Below are positions 1 to 8,022 of a stretch of DNA of 38,841 nucleotides, piece after piece (position 1 is the first letter of the stretch; the number at the start of each line of letters is the position of its first letter). The position numbers were made by a program, and so were the translations under genes. Source of the stretch: Bacteroidota bacterium (GTDB taxonomy: Bacteria; Bacteroidota; Bacteroidia; AKYH767-A; OLB10); contig JAHEYP010000017.1 in NCBI GenBank assembly GCA_023251535.1, forward strand, positions 36,067 through 74,907, in the 5' to 3' direction. The notes under the pieces were generated by a model. That model was given only the letters and a program-made list of their open reading frames with translations. It was not told the origin of the DNA and ran no database searches.

Positions 1-1
1 A

Positions 2-271
2 GCTGCATTGCCTTTGGGATTAATCGCTTTCTTTTTACTGTATAGTCCGGTATCAATGATCTTAAGCATTGGCATGAATATGCTATCAAGAAAGCACGAA
101 TACGAAGCCGATAATTTCGCATCCGAAACTTCAAATGCTAATGATTTGGTGGATGCACTTAAAAAATTATCAAAAGATAGTCTTAGCAATTTAAATCCTC
201 ACCCAGCATACGTTTTCGTTTATTATTCTCATCCTACGTTGTTGCAACGGATGAATAATATGCTTCGTTAA
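2..271 (+). CDS. M48 (Ste24-type) zinc metallopeptidase, C-terminal fragment
   Basis: This is the last ~89 codons of a gene that begins outside the window; the frame is open from base 2. The visible part has a hydrophobic membrane segment followed by a SRKHEYEADNFA motif. In M48 membrane peptidases the first Glu of the EYEAD-like motif is the third zinc ligand, after an HExxH that would lie upstream of the window. The tail (HPAYVFVYYSHPTLLQRMNNML) matches the usual end of Ste24/CAAX-protease-like proteins, where SHP.L..R is conserved. The role is probably proteolysis of membrane or lipidated proteins. No terminator hairpin follows clearly. The call rests on the motif pair; the catalytic HExxH cannot be seen. 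Confidence 0.85.
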   Translation, partial: AALPLGLIAFFLLYSPVSMILSIGMNMLSRKHEYEADNFASETSNANDLVDALKKLSKDSLSNLNPHPAYVFVYYSHPTLLQRMNNMLR

Positions 272-394
272 ACCTCTTGATTTATTTATTCAAAATCTGA
301 ATTCGTTTATTATTGTGTCTTCGAATTTCGAATGATCTATAAAAACTAATTCAAACTAATTGGATAGAGGAAAATCATTGGATTATTAAATTTT

Positions 395-612
395 GTGGGC
401 CATGGCGCAAGGGTGGTCAAGCGAAAAGTGCGAATTGAGCGAACGATAAACGATGCTGATCGACTTTGATTCTTGGATTGAATACTTAGTATCGTGTTCG
501 ATCAATTGGTTTTCGGTTGTGCGCTTTCTTTGGTTACTTTAACGATTAGTTTATTTTTTAATGGCATCGTTGAACTCACACCGTTCGGTTCTTTGAGGCA
601 CGAAAGAAAGTG
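395..612. repeat. Structured intergenic repeat, copy A
   Basis: This copy shares its layout with copy B at 829-1046. It has a 5' arm (AATTGAGCGAACGATA, 433-448) that pairs with 490-507 across a variable loop, flanked by the conserved AAGCGAAAAG and TTTTCGGTTGTGCGCTTTCTT blocks. A small hairpin follows (AACGAT 541-546 with ATCGTT 566-571). It ends in TTCGGTTCTTTGAGGCACGA, then AAGAAAGTG. The ctttcttt block near 531 can also pair with aaagaaag near 603. The arms differ from copy B but pairing is kept. Function is unknown; a structured RNA or a non-autonomous mobile repeat are both possible. Confidence 0.75.
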
Positions 613-690
613 ATAAAAATTAATTCAACTTTTCAATTTTTAATCTTTTTCACATGTTCGGTTTTTTGAAGCACGAAGGAAAGTGAAAAA
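583..690. repeat. ~73-bp tail repeat, after copy A
   Basis: The tail of copy A (starting GTTCGGTTCTTTGAGGCACG at 583) is repeated once more at 656 with changes (GTTCGGTTTTTTGAAGCACG), a period of 73 bp. The spacer between is an AT-rich segment ending TTTTTCACAT. Confidence 0.75.
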
Positions 691-828
691 AAAACTATTA
701 TTTTTTAGAGATGTAAATCGATAACGTGAATATGGTTGAAATAAAAAATCACAAATAATCCTTCTGCGAAGCATTTGATTGATTGCGTTTTTTGAGGATT
801 CAATTTCTTGCTTACCTATAAATTAATG

Positions 829-1046
829 GGTGATGGCGCGTGGGCGGTCAAGCGAAAAGAGCGAATTGACCGAGGTGTAACCGATGCAGCTTGAATATTG
901 CTCAAATGCTTGATTTCTTAATAGCGTCCTCGGTCAATTGGTTTTCGGTTGTGCGCTTTCTTTGGTTACTTTAAGGATTTGCGCTTGTTTTTAAAAGCAT
1001 CCTTGAACTCACTCCTTTCGGTTCTTTGAGGCACGAAAGAAAGTGA
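829..1046. repeat. Structured intergenic repeat, copy B
   Basis: Second copy of the element at 395-612. Its main stem is a perfect 12-bp inverted repeat (AATTGACCGAGG 864-875 with CCTCGGTCAATT 928-939), extended outward by imperfect pairing of AAGCGAAAAGAGCG with the GGTTTTCGGTTGTGCGCTT side. The small hairpin is AAGGAT (973-978) with ATCCTT (999-1004), where copy A has AACGAT/ATCGTT. The loop between the main arms is unrelated to that of copy A. Neither strand encodes a continuous peptide. Confidence 0.75.
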
Positions 1047-1195
1047 CAAAAAGTAATTCAACTTTTTAATTTCTAATCTTTTTCACATGTTCGGTCTTTG
1101 AGGCACGAAAGAAAGTGACAAATATTAATTCAACTTTTTAATTTCTAATCTTTTTTACATGTTCGGTTCTTTGAGGCACGAAAAAAAGTAACAAG
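1016..1195. repeat. ~72-bp tail repeat, after copy B
   Basis: The tail of copy B is reiterated with starts at about 1016, 1088 and 1161, each containing CTTTGAGGCACGAAAGAAAGT or a close variant. The spacer, TTAATTCAACTTTTTAATTT followed by CTAATCTTTTT, is the same as after copy A. This tail has therefore expanded in tandem at both copies. Confidence 0.8.
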
Positions 1196-1214
1196 ATTTT
1201 GATTTAAATCGAAT

Positions 1215-2306
1215 TTAATTGGTGGACTGATATTTTAAATATAAATCGTTAAACCTCTTAATATCATATTCAGGATGTATCGCCTCGCCATACACCAAAA
1301 ACCTCATCATTTCATAACCTAATAAAGGCCCCATCATAACTCCTTTCGAGCCTAGTCCGTTGAAAATATAAAGATTTTCTTTTTCAGGATGTTTGCCTAA
1401 AAAAGGACGACGGTCAAATGTCGCGGGACGAATTCCTGCTCTTTGTAATGTTACTTTAAAAGGTACTTTTATCAGCGATGATATTCCTTCTTTCAGTTTT
1501 GTTAATCCTTCTGCTGTTGGAGTAGGAGTGTAGTCTTTCCACGCATAGGTTGCTCCACAACGAAACTTCTTCTCGCCAATTGGAATAATTTTTATGCTGT
1601 CGTGAATGATGTAATCCGATGGTAAATTTGCTTCTGTCGTAAATGCTATTTCTTCGCCTTTCGCTGGATTAAATGGCAAGTATTTCCAATCATTGTCGAA
1701 GATGGCTTGGTATCCAACACAACTAATAAAGTTTGTAGCAATAATATCTTTATACTGATATCCTTGACTGGTTTTTGTTAAGTCCGATGTTTCAATTCTC
1801 CCCGACAAAAAGCTATCGTTCGATAAAAGATAATTTTTCATTGCAGCTACAAATGCTCCTGCATCTAACCATCCCGAATTAATTAACCATTGTCCACCGA
1901 ATGGAGCGTTTACATTTTCATGCACATCCTCAGCTCGACATTCTTCGCCTAAATAATCTTTGAATTTACCTTGTGCCGATCGTGCAATCCAGTCATTGCG
2001 ATTGCCATGATCGTGATATATTTCAAATACTGGCATGTCGAAGAAAAATCGAACACCCGTAGCATTTTCTATCTCTTTGAAGGTCTTTCTCGCAAAAGGA
2101 ACAAACTCGTCGGCTCGCCAACTTAAAACGATTCTGCGTCCTGTAATAGGATGCATCATTCCCGAAGCTACTTTGGTGGATGTGAACTCTAAATCTTCGT
2201 CAACTACAAATACTTTCTTGCCTTCCTGCAATAAATGCCAAGCTAATAAACTGCCTGCCAATCCTTGTCCAGAAATAAGGAAATCTATTTCTCGTAGCTG
2301 CGTCAC
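1215..2306 (-). CDS. FAD-dependent oxidoreductase, DAO (DadA-like) family
   Basis: The 363-residue protein opens with an FAD-binding Rossmann fold: GQGLAGSLLAWHLLQEGKKV at residues ~13-32 gives the GxGxxG dinucleotide motif, and VVDED follows at the end of strand 2. The C-terminal block (RAGIRPATFDRRPFLGKHPE, then NGLGSKGVMMGPLLG) is the FAD-closing region of the D-amino-acid-oxidase fold, seen in DadA, ThiO and the C-terminal half of MnmC. It has no signal peptide, so it should be cytoplasmic. The substrate is probably an amine or amino acid but cannot be named. It is the last gene of the uvrB operon, 7 bp after the PD40 gene. A DAO-fold call is firm; substrate is open. Confidence 0.85.
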   Translation of the reverse strand: MTQLREIDFLISGQGLAGSLLAWHLLQEGKKVFVVDEDLEFTSTKVASGMMHPITGRRIVLSWRADEFVPFARKTFKEIENATGVRFFFDMPVFEIYHDHGNRNDWIARSAQGKFKDYLGEECRAEDVHENVNAPFGGQWLINSGWLDAGAFVAAMKNYLLSNDSFLSGRIETSDLTKTSQGYQYKDIIATNFISCVGYQAIFDNDWKYLPFNPAKGEEIAFTTEANLPSDYIIHDSIKIIPIGEKKFRCGATYAWKDYTPTPTAEGLTKLKEGISSLIKVPFKVTLQRAGIRPATFDRRPFLGKHPEKENLYIFNGLGSKGVMMGPLLGYEMMRFLVYGEAIHPEYDIKRFNDLYLKYQSTN

Positions 2307-2313
2307 CGTTAGT

Positions 2314-3213
2314 TTATGGTCGCTGACCTTTATAAGATACTAATGCAATTTTATCGCCTTTCGGACTCATCGCTAGTCGATAGAAGGTTCCAATGGTTTT
2401 ATTGAAATCTGCAACTTCCACCCACTTAGCATTTTCTAAGCGTGTGTCATAACTCAAAAGTTTGCCGTCTTTACCAATGTATACTTTCATATCTGGACCC
2501 CAGCAATAGTCTTCAATTTCTCCAGGCATTTCTGCTAATGGCATACGCTCTTGTGAAATGAAATCGAATTTTGTAAGGACATATTTGCCATCACTATTTT
2601 TCAACACATAACTTAGGTTCGCACTTCCTGGAATTTTCGCTAAACAACGTCCAAATCCGCCGTATTGCATTAAAATAATAGATTGCTGCGGAATCAAATC
2701 GAATTGTTGCAATGATCCGCCGCCGCCATTAAGCATGTATGTCCCTAAGGTAGTATCGTTCATCCAACAGTAGTAAGCTACTGAATCTTCATTCGGTATT
2801 AATAGAGCAGGCTCAGATCCGTCGAACGATAGCTCGTAAAAACGTTGTGCACGGTCGATGTCAACACGGACAATCGATAGCTTGTCTTTGTAAAAAGGAA
2901 TAGGGAAGGGTTGATACTCGCTTTCCGGTGTCGATGTTACTTGTTTAATTTCTTTGGTTTTTAAGTTGTAGCTGAAAATATCACTCTGAGTAGTATCTGG
3001 CATACTTGCATACCAAATCATGCTTCCGTCTTTCGAAAAGCATGGTTGATTATCATAAAAATCATTGTCAGTAACTCTAATCGGAGTTCCCGCAACTTGT
3101 TTGCCGTCTTTTGTTCCTAAATCAACTAACCAGATTTCTGTGCTGCTCGATTGCGAAAATGCAAATGATAAATTAAGCGATAAAAGAATAAATGTAAGAA
3201 TACGAATTTTCAT
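2314..3213 (-). CDS. Secreted PD40/TolB-like beta-propeller protein
   Basis: The ~299-residue protein has a signal peptide (MKIRILTFILLSLNLSFAFS). The body contains TolB/PD40-type blades: CFSKDGSMIWYASMPDTTQS with DIFSYNLKTKEIKQVTSTPE, a motif of the WD40-like propellers that report features of strings of Asp-rich turns. The propeller is short, so it is probably a stand-alone periplasmic or surface binding protein. An upstream in-frame ATG at 3252 would add 13 residues before the signal peptide; I prefer the start at 3213, which begins the signal peptide directly. It lies between the membrane-protein gene (53 bp upstream) and the FAD oxidoreductase gene (7 bp downstream). Molecular function is unknown. 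Confidence 0.8.
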   Translation of the reverse strand: MKIRILTFILLSLNLSFAFSQSSSTEIWLVDLGTKDGKQVAGTPIRVTDNDFYDNQPCFSKDGSMIWYASMPDTTQSDIFSYNLKTKEIKQVTSTPESEYQPFPIPFYKDKLSIVRVDIDRAQRFYELSFDGSEPALLIPNEDSVAYYCWMNDTTLGTYMLNGGGGSLQQFDLIPQQSIILMQYGGFGRCLAKIPGSANLSYVLKNSDGKYVLTKFDFISQERMPLAEMPGEIEDYCWGPDMKVYIGKDGKLLSYDTRLENAKWVEVADFNKTIGTFYRLAMSPKGDKIALVSYKGQRP

Positions 3214-3266
3214 AGTTCTATTGTTTGTTGGTGCAATATCGTAAAATTTCATGATTTTTCTATGAT

Positions 3267-3920
3267 TTATGGCTTTGTTTTGCGGACAACCTGACTTTTG
3301 TTCATGCCAGGCTTGAGATTAATTTCTTTTGTCTTGCCGGCAACAAATCCTCTAATAATTAATGTATCGTCGGTTAATGCTACTAGCTGAACGCTGTCTA
3401 ATCTCCCGTCAAAGCGTATGTCGCGCGCAATAGTTCTGTTGTAGATGCCGAATTTCTGACTCACTTTATAGGCTGTTACATTCGATAATAATTGCAACAT
3501 CGATTGCTGCTCTATCAGATAATAATTCTTTTCCAACCTGAATTGTTGTTCTGTTCTTCTATTCGCAAAATTTCCGCTGATACTGTAAAATAGTAGTGAT
3601 GGTGAATAAAGAAATAATATAACGCTCGCAAAATAAATCCCAAAGTAAATTCGGTAAATTAATTTTTCAGATTTTCTTATGGCCCAGCCAGCAATGAGTA
3701 GTCCGCTGCAGAAAGCAATGCTCATAAAATAATTCCCGATTTCATTCAATGGTATTAATAGCGTTGTCGTAATTGCTGTGGTCGCTAAAACAAGATGTAT
3801 TACTATAAAAATGTTCAACGATTTATTGCTGAATTTTTTCGATAGCACCGTCAACACAAATGTCCCCACTAACGCTACAATGTATAGCATGATGGTTGTT
3901 ATCAGGAGTAGTGCGTTCAT
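3267..3920 (-). CDS. Small membrane protein of unknown function
   Basis: I do not recognise a family. The 217 residues hold about four hydrophobic helices: ~4-26, ~36-56, ~62-80 and ~93-115. A soluble C-terminal part of ~100 residues follows, starting with FANRRTEQQFRLEKNYYLIE and ending with a positively charged tail. The C-terminal part would sit outside the last helix. The start is 1 nt after the uvrB stop codon, so the two genes are translationally linked. Coding is supported by the tight operon spacing and by an unbroken frame with coherent hydrophobic segments. Confidence 0.7.
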   Translation of the reverse strand: MNALLLITTIMLYIVALVGTFVLTVLSKKFSNKSLNIFIVIHLVLATTAITTTLLIPLNEIGNYFMSIAFCSGLLIAGWAIRKSEKLIYRIYFGIYFASVILFLYSPSLLFYSISGNFANRRTEQQFRLEKNYYLIEQQSMLQLLSNVTAYKVSQKFGIYNRTIARDIRFDGRLDSVQLVALTDDTLIIRGFVAGKTKEINLKPGMNKSQVVRKTKP

Positions 3921-3921
3921 C

Positions 3922-5949
3922 TTAATGCCCGAATTTATCTTTCTGTAATTTCTCTAGTTGATAGAGTTCATCTCTAAATCGCGCAGCTCCCATGAAGTCG
4001 AGTTCTTTCGCCGATTTTTCCATGTTTTTCTTTGCCGTAGCAATCAATTTGTCGAGTTGATCTTTGCTCATGTATTGAACTACAGGGTCCGCAGCCACAC
4101 TCATTGTTTCTGGCTCTACATAAGCTTTAATATCGTTATTGCGTGATGCTGCAGCCGATTGATGGAAGATGCCTTCTTTCGATTTGTTGAGTGCTTGTGG
4201 TACCAATCCGTGAGCTTCGTTATAAGCAATCTGTTTGGCTCTTCTGCGTTCTGTTTCATCAATAGTTTGTCGCATGCTGTCAGTGATTTTATCTGCATAC
4301 ATAATTACTTTCCCGTTGAGATTACGAGCTGCCCTTCCTGCCGTCTGCGTTAACGAACGATTCGATCGTAGGAATCCTTCTTTGTCAGCATCTAATATCG
4401 CTACTAATGATACTTCAGGTAAGTCGAGACCTTCTCTTAAGAGGTTGATACCTATCAATACATCAAATACTCCTAAACGTAAATCTCTAAGTATTTCTAC
4501 TCGTTCTAATGTTTCTACTTCGGAGTGGATATATCTACATTTTACATCTAATCGAGTCAAGTATTTGGCTAACTCTTCTGCCATTCTTTTGGTGAGCGTA
4601 GTCACCAATACTCTTTCGTCGCGCTTTATAATTTTCTGAATTTCTTCGAGTAAATCATCTACTTGATTTCCTACGGGACGAACTTCTATCGGCGGATCTA
4701 AGAGTCCCGTTGGCCTGATCACTTGTTCTACAATTACTCCTTCCGATTTCTGTAATTCATATTCTGCAGGAGTTGCACTTACAAAGATTACTTGATCGAG
4801 CAGTGTTTCAAATTCATCGAATTTCAGAGGACGATTATCCATCGCCGCAGGTAAACGAAATCCGTATTCAACGAGATTTTGTTTTCTCGATCTATCACCA
4901 CCAAACATAGCTCTGATTTGAGGGACTGTCACGTGACTCTCATCAATCACCATTAAGAAATCATCAGGGAAATAATCAAGTAAGCAGAATGGTCGTGCGC
5001 CTTCTGTTCTTCCATCGAAATAGCGAGAGTAATTTTCAATTCCTGAGCAATATCCTAATTCGCGAATCATCTCTAAATCGAAAATTACACGATCTTCTAA
5101 TCGCTTTGCTTCGAGGTGTTTTCCTGTTTCTTTGAAGTAGTCAATTTGCTTCATCATATCTTCTTGTATCTGATGAATAGCGCCTTGTTGTCGCGATTGA
5201 CTAGTTACAAATAGGTTGGCAGGGAAAATTGCTAAATGATCATGTCGTTCGTACTTCTTTCCTGTCGATGGTTCTATCGTTGCTAATTCTTCTATCTCAT
5301 CACCAAAGAAGCTAATACGAATTGCTAAGTCGCTGTAAGCTGGAAAAACATCTACCGTATCGCCTTGCACTCTGAAATTTCCTCTCTTAAATTCAGCTGT
5401 CGTTCTCGAATATAAACTCGATACTAACTGATGTAGAAATCCATTGCGACTTATTTGTTGTCCTTTTTGTACACGAATAATATTCTCTGCAAAGTCAGCG
5501 GGATTTCCCATACCGTAAATACAACTCACCGACGATACAACAATAATGTCTCTTCGCCCCGATAATAACGAAGTTGTAGTGCTTAATCGAAGTTTCTCAA
5601 TCTCCTCATTAATCGATAAGTCTTTTTCAATGTAAGTATTGGTAGTAGGTAAATAGGCTTCTGGTTGGTAATAGTCGTAGTAGGATACAAAATACTCTAC
5701 TGCATTGTTCGGGAAAAATTGCTTGAATTCCCCGTATAATTGAGCCGCTAAAGTTTTGTTGTGGCTGAGTACTAATGTCGGTTTCTGGACATTTTTGATG
5801 AGGTTCGCCACCGTAAATGTCTTACCCGATCCTGTTACTCCTAAAAGTGTCTGGGCAAAGTCTCCTCGATCAACTCCTTCTGTCAGTTGCTTAATCGCTT
5901 CCGGTTGATCGCCTGTCGGTTGAAAAACCGATACTAAATCGAATTTCAT
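3922..5949 (-). CDS. uvrB: UvrABC excinuclease subunit B
   Basis: UvrB takes the damaged DNA handed over by UvrA, verifies the lesion and recruits UvrC in nucleotide excision repair. At 675 residues it has normal family length. Walker A GVTGSGKT is at 37-44. The beta-hairpin region YYDYYQPEAYLPTTNTYIEK lies near 90-110. The DESH helicase box is at about residue 338. The helicase C-terminal motif with QTAGRAARN is present, and a C-terminal UVR domain (LDFMGAARFRDELYQLEKLQ) completes the protein. It leads a four-gene minus-strand operon. A perfect -7 box, TATCTTTG, ends only 4 nt before the ATG, so the transcript may be nearly leaderless. Identification is certain. Confidence 0.98.
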   Translation of the reverse strand: MKFDLVSVFQPTGDQPEAIKQLTEGVDRGDFAQTLLGVTGSGKTFTVANLIKNVQKPTLVLSHNKTLAAQLYGEFKQFFPNNAVEYFVSYYDYYQPEAYLPTTNTYIEKDLSINEEIEKLRLSTTTSLLSGRRDIIVVSSVSCIYGMGNPADFAENIIRVQKGQQISRNGFLHQLVSSLYSRTTAEFKRGNFRVQGDTVDVFPAYSDLAIRISFFGDEIEELATIEPSTGKKYERHDHLAIFPANLFVTSQSRQQGAIHQIQEDMMKQIDYFKETGKHLEAKRLEDRVIFDLEMIRELGYCSGIENYSRYFDGRTEGARPFCLLDYFPDDFLMVIDESHVTVPQIRAMFGGDRSRKQNLVEYGFRLPAAMDNRPLKFDEFETLLDQVIFVSATPAEYELQKSEGVIVEQVIRPTGLLDPPIEVRPVGNQVDDLLEEIQKIIKRDERVLVTTLTKRMAEELAKYLTRLDVKCRYIHSEVETLERVEILRDLRLGVFDVLIGINLLREGLDLPEVSLVAILDADKEGFLRSNRSLTQTAGRAARNLNGKVIMYADKITDSMRQTIDETERRRAKQIAYNEAHGLVPQALNKSKEGIFHQSAAASRNNDIKAYVEPETMSVAADPVVQYMSKDQLDKLIATAKKNMEKSAKELDFMGAARFRDELYQLEKLQKDKFGH

Positions 5950-5953
5950 AGTG

Positions 5954-5961
5954 CAAAGATA
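5954..5961 (-). promoter_or_regulatory. uvrB -7 promoter box, leaderless geometry
   Basis: Read on the minus strand this is TATCTTTG, matching TAnnTTTG, followed by CACT and then the uvrB ATG. No TTG is present 20 nt upstream. Transcription would start within the 4 nt before the start codon. Confidence 0.6.
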
Positions 5962-6149
5962 AGTTTATTCTGCCTCATAAATTTAAAACAAACAATCAAG
6001 AATCAATGTCCATATCATTACTAAAATCTTTATTTTTACGTTTTATTCTTTATTATCCGTTTATAAAATCATAAAAAATCTTGGAAGTCATAAAAATCTG
6101 CGTTCAATAGTCGATCTCATTTTGATGGAGGTAACCAATGGACTACCAA

Positions 6150-6186
6150 ATTCAAAATTCAAAATTCAAGATTCAAGATTCAAATC
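6150..6186. repeat. Short ATTCAAA/ATTCAAG tandem repeat
   Basis: About four units of a 9-bp motif (ATTCAAAAT or ATTCAAGAT) run directly up to the start of the next gene. The same AAGATTCAAGATTCA unit recurs at 30163-30259 and near 30794-30818. If translated it gives a false N-terminal extension to the next gene. Confidence 0.8.
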
Positions 6187-6188
6187 CA

Positions 6189-7085
6189 ATGAAAAAAATC
6201 TTTCTCCTTCTAAGTTTCATATTGCTGATTTCTAATGCTAATGCACAATCAGATACAATTGAACCTATTCCTTCGATAATTATCAGTGATGTGTCAATTA
6301 ACACGGGGTGGGCTGCTTCTACAATGGAGAATTTCACGGTGAACGACTTTAGAAAATTGGCGCCTGAGGGAATGTTATTGAAAGATGTAACGGGACTCTA
6401 TTCCGAAAATTACGACAATGAATTCGACAATTCTATGTTTTCAATTTTGGTGCATTTGAAATTTGCCGATAAGAAAAAGGGTATCATGAAGTTGAATCCC
6501 CAAGTTAGAGCTGGGGTGATGTTCTATGGATCGGGCGAGCATAGCAATGTGTTTTATAAGCAGCAACGCACGCCTGTCGACACATTATCATCCAATAGTT
6601 CTTCCAATGTAATTTATGTTGATTCAGTGAGTGAGCAGCGTTACTATTGCACTTATTCATCGCATCAAATTCGTCTCGATTTATCGGTTTTGTTCTCTAC
6701 TAGCGGTAAGTCGGCGTGGAAACTTTATGGTGGGTTAGGATTTACGGTGGGAAGCACCATGAACAATACCACAAGTGTACGTCTTCAAAATTCTGAGAAT
6801 TTAGAATATTACTTTCCTGGCGGACAATACTACGCATCAACAGGAACGAATGCTTATGCCGACGATCAATACGAGAGTTTTGTAAATAAAAATAGTGTAA
6901 CCGGATCAGTTTATGCTCCTTTGGGAGTTTCATTGCGACTAGGAAAGAAACGCGAATTTTGGAAACGACTTCAAGTTTATTATGAATTACGTCCTTCGGT
7001 CGACTATTACAACATCCCTGAAATCAAGTCTGTAACTAGCGGAAATGTAAATCAGATGCTCGGATTGAAGATTTCTTGTGAATAA
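6189..7085 (+). CDS. Probable outer-membrane beta-barrel protein
   Basis: The 298-residue product starts with a signal peptide (MKKIFLLLSFILLISNANAQ). The rest alternates polar and hydrophobic residues in amphipathic strands rich in Tyr, Phe and Gly (for example RAGVMFYGSG, KLYGGLGFTVGSTM, APLGVSLRLGKKREF), typical of an outer-membrane beta-barrel. I do not recognise a specific family. An in-frame ATG 51 bp upstream at 6138 reads through the ATTCAAA repeat and is unlikely to be used; the signal peptide at 6189 decides the start. No clear partner gene is visible. Function is unknown. Confidence 0.75.
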   Translation: MKKIFLLLSFILLISNANAQSDTIEPIPSIIISDVSINTGWAASTMENFTVNDFRKLAPEGMLLKDVTGLYSENYDNEFDNSMFSILVHLKFADKKKGIMKLNPQVRAGVMFYGSGEHSNVFYKQQRTPVDTLSSNSSSNVIYVDSVSEQRYYCTYSSHQIRLDLSVLFSTSGKSAWKLYGGLGFTVGSTMNNTTSVRLQNSENLEYYFPGGQYYASTGTNAYADDQYESFVNKNSVTGSVYAPLGVSLRLGKKREFWKRLQVYYELRPSVDYYNIPEIKSVTSGNVNQMLGLKISCE

Positions 7086-7151
7086 ATGGTTAAAATGGTA
7101 AAGAATCGGTGAATTTCACGGTCCGAAGGGTCCTTCCTTCATCTGTTTTCT

Positions 7152-7159
7152 TATTTTTG
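7152..7159 (+). promoter_or_regulatory. Promoter -7 box of the FKBP gene
   Basis: TATTTTTG matches TAnnTTTG and is followed by CA, as at other promoters in this window. It ends 19 nt before the FKBP start codon. The -33 TTG is not recognisable at the usual distance. Confidence 0.5.
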
Positions 7160-7178
7160 CACCCTCAATCATTTATAC

Positions 7179-7868
7179 ATGAAACTTAAGCAATTAATGC
7201 TCCCTGCGTTTGTTGTAGCCATGATGGCTGCTTCTTGTAACGCACAGGACAAATCGAAATCAAACGCAAATATGAAAAACGAAATGGATACCGTATCTTA
7301 CGGTTTAGGCGTTTCTATTGCTAACAACTTCAAAACAAGTAACTTAGATTCAGTAGATGTGGATCTTATGGCGAAAGGGATGAAAGATGTTTTTGCAGGT
7401 AAAGCCGGCATGACGCAGGAAGAAGCTGACAAAGCTATCAATGCATTCATGATGAAAAAAGAAAAAGTGAAAGCTGACGCGAACGTAGAGAAAGGAAAAG
7501 CATTCCTTGAAGAAAACAAGAAAAAGCCGGGTGTTATCACAACAGCTTCAGGTTTACAGTACCAAATCATTAAAGAAGGTACGGGAGCTAAACCAACATT
7601 AAACGATAAAATTACTGCTCATTACCATGGAACATTAGTTGATGGAACAGTATTCGACAGTTCTGTTGATCGTGGACAACCTGCATCATTCCCAGTTAGC
7701 GGTGTAATACCGGGTTGGACAGAAGCATTACAATTAATGCCAGTAGGTTCTAAATGGAAATTGTTCCTTCCTTCAAATCTTGCATACGGAGAGCGTGGTG
7801 CAGGTGGAAAAATCGGACCAAACAGCGTATTGATTTTCGAAGTTGAATTAATCAGCATCGACAAATAA
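7179..7868 (+). CDS. FKBP-type peptidyl-prolyl cis-trans isomerase lipoprotein
   Basis: This 229-residue protein catalyses cis-trans isomerisation of X-Pro bonds and probably assists folding of envelope proteins. It begins with a lipoprotein signal (lipobox AASC, Cys20), placing it in an envelope membrane. Residues ~37-110 form the helical FKBP_N dimerisation arm (DTVSYGLGVSIANNF, then Lys/Glu-rich helices). The FKBP domain fills ~120-229, with the conserved VDGTVFDSS, VIPGWTEALQLMPVGSKW and LAYGERG blocks. It resembles FkpA/FklB/Mip. It is a single-gene unit with its own -7 box and a strong terminator. The family is certain; the exact client is not known. Confidence 0.93.
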   Translation: MKLKQLMLPAFVVAMMAASCNAQDKSKSNANMKNEMDTVSYGLGVSIANNFKTSNLDSVDVDLMAKGMKDVFAGKAGMTQEEADKAINAFMMKKEKVKADANVEKGKAFLEENKKKPGVITTASGLQYQIIKEGTGAKPTLNDKITAHYHGTLVDGTVFDSSVDRGQPASFPVSGVIPGWTEALQLMPVGSKWKLFLPSNLAYGERGAGGKIGPNSVLIFEVELISIDK

Positions 7869-7885
7869 TAAGATCAAAAATTAAG

Positions 7886-7917
7886 AAAGCCCTGACGGTA
7901 AACGTCAGGGCTTTTTT
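7886..7917 (+). terminator. Intrinsic terminator after the FKBP gene
   Basis: AAAGCCCTGACG pairs with CGTCAGGGCTTT around a GTAAA loop, followed by a run of T. A GC-rich stem with a T-tract, 18 bp after the stop codon. Confidence 0.9.
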
Positions 7918-7972
7918 GGTTTATTGCCAGTTTATATGTCCATGCAGGATATATAATATTTTTAATTCTGAC

Positions 7973-8001
7973 TTTGCTGCTATAATTTTTCCCTACATTT
8001 A
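7973..8001 (+). promoter_or_regulatory. Candidate promoter for the large T9SS gene cluster
   Basis: TTTG at 7973-7976 and TACATTTA at 7994-8001 are 17 bp apart, just before the start at 8023. The last base of the -7 box is A instead of G, so the match is imperfect. Confidence 0.4.
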
Positions 8002-8022
8002 CCTAACCTAAAACACAATTTT

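Larger units (their letters stand above)
272..1214. other. Gene-free stretch with repeat elements
   Basis: No convincing gene lies in these 943 bases. The stretch is filled by two diverged ~215-bp repeats (395-612 and 829-1046) and by tandem reiterations of their ~73-bp tail, listed separately. Frames are broken by stops on both strands. Confidence 0.8.

Noticed and set aside
395..1046. Insertion sequence
   Set aside because: There is no transposase frame and no terminal inverted repeat at the outer ends; the symmetry is internal to each copy.
2035..2343. 102-residue plus-strand frame within the FAD oxidoreductase gene
   Set aside because: It is antisense to a well-supported gene and has no motif.
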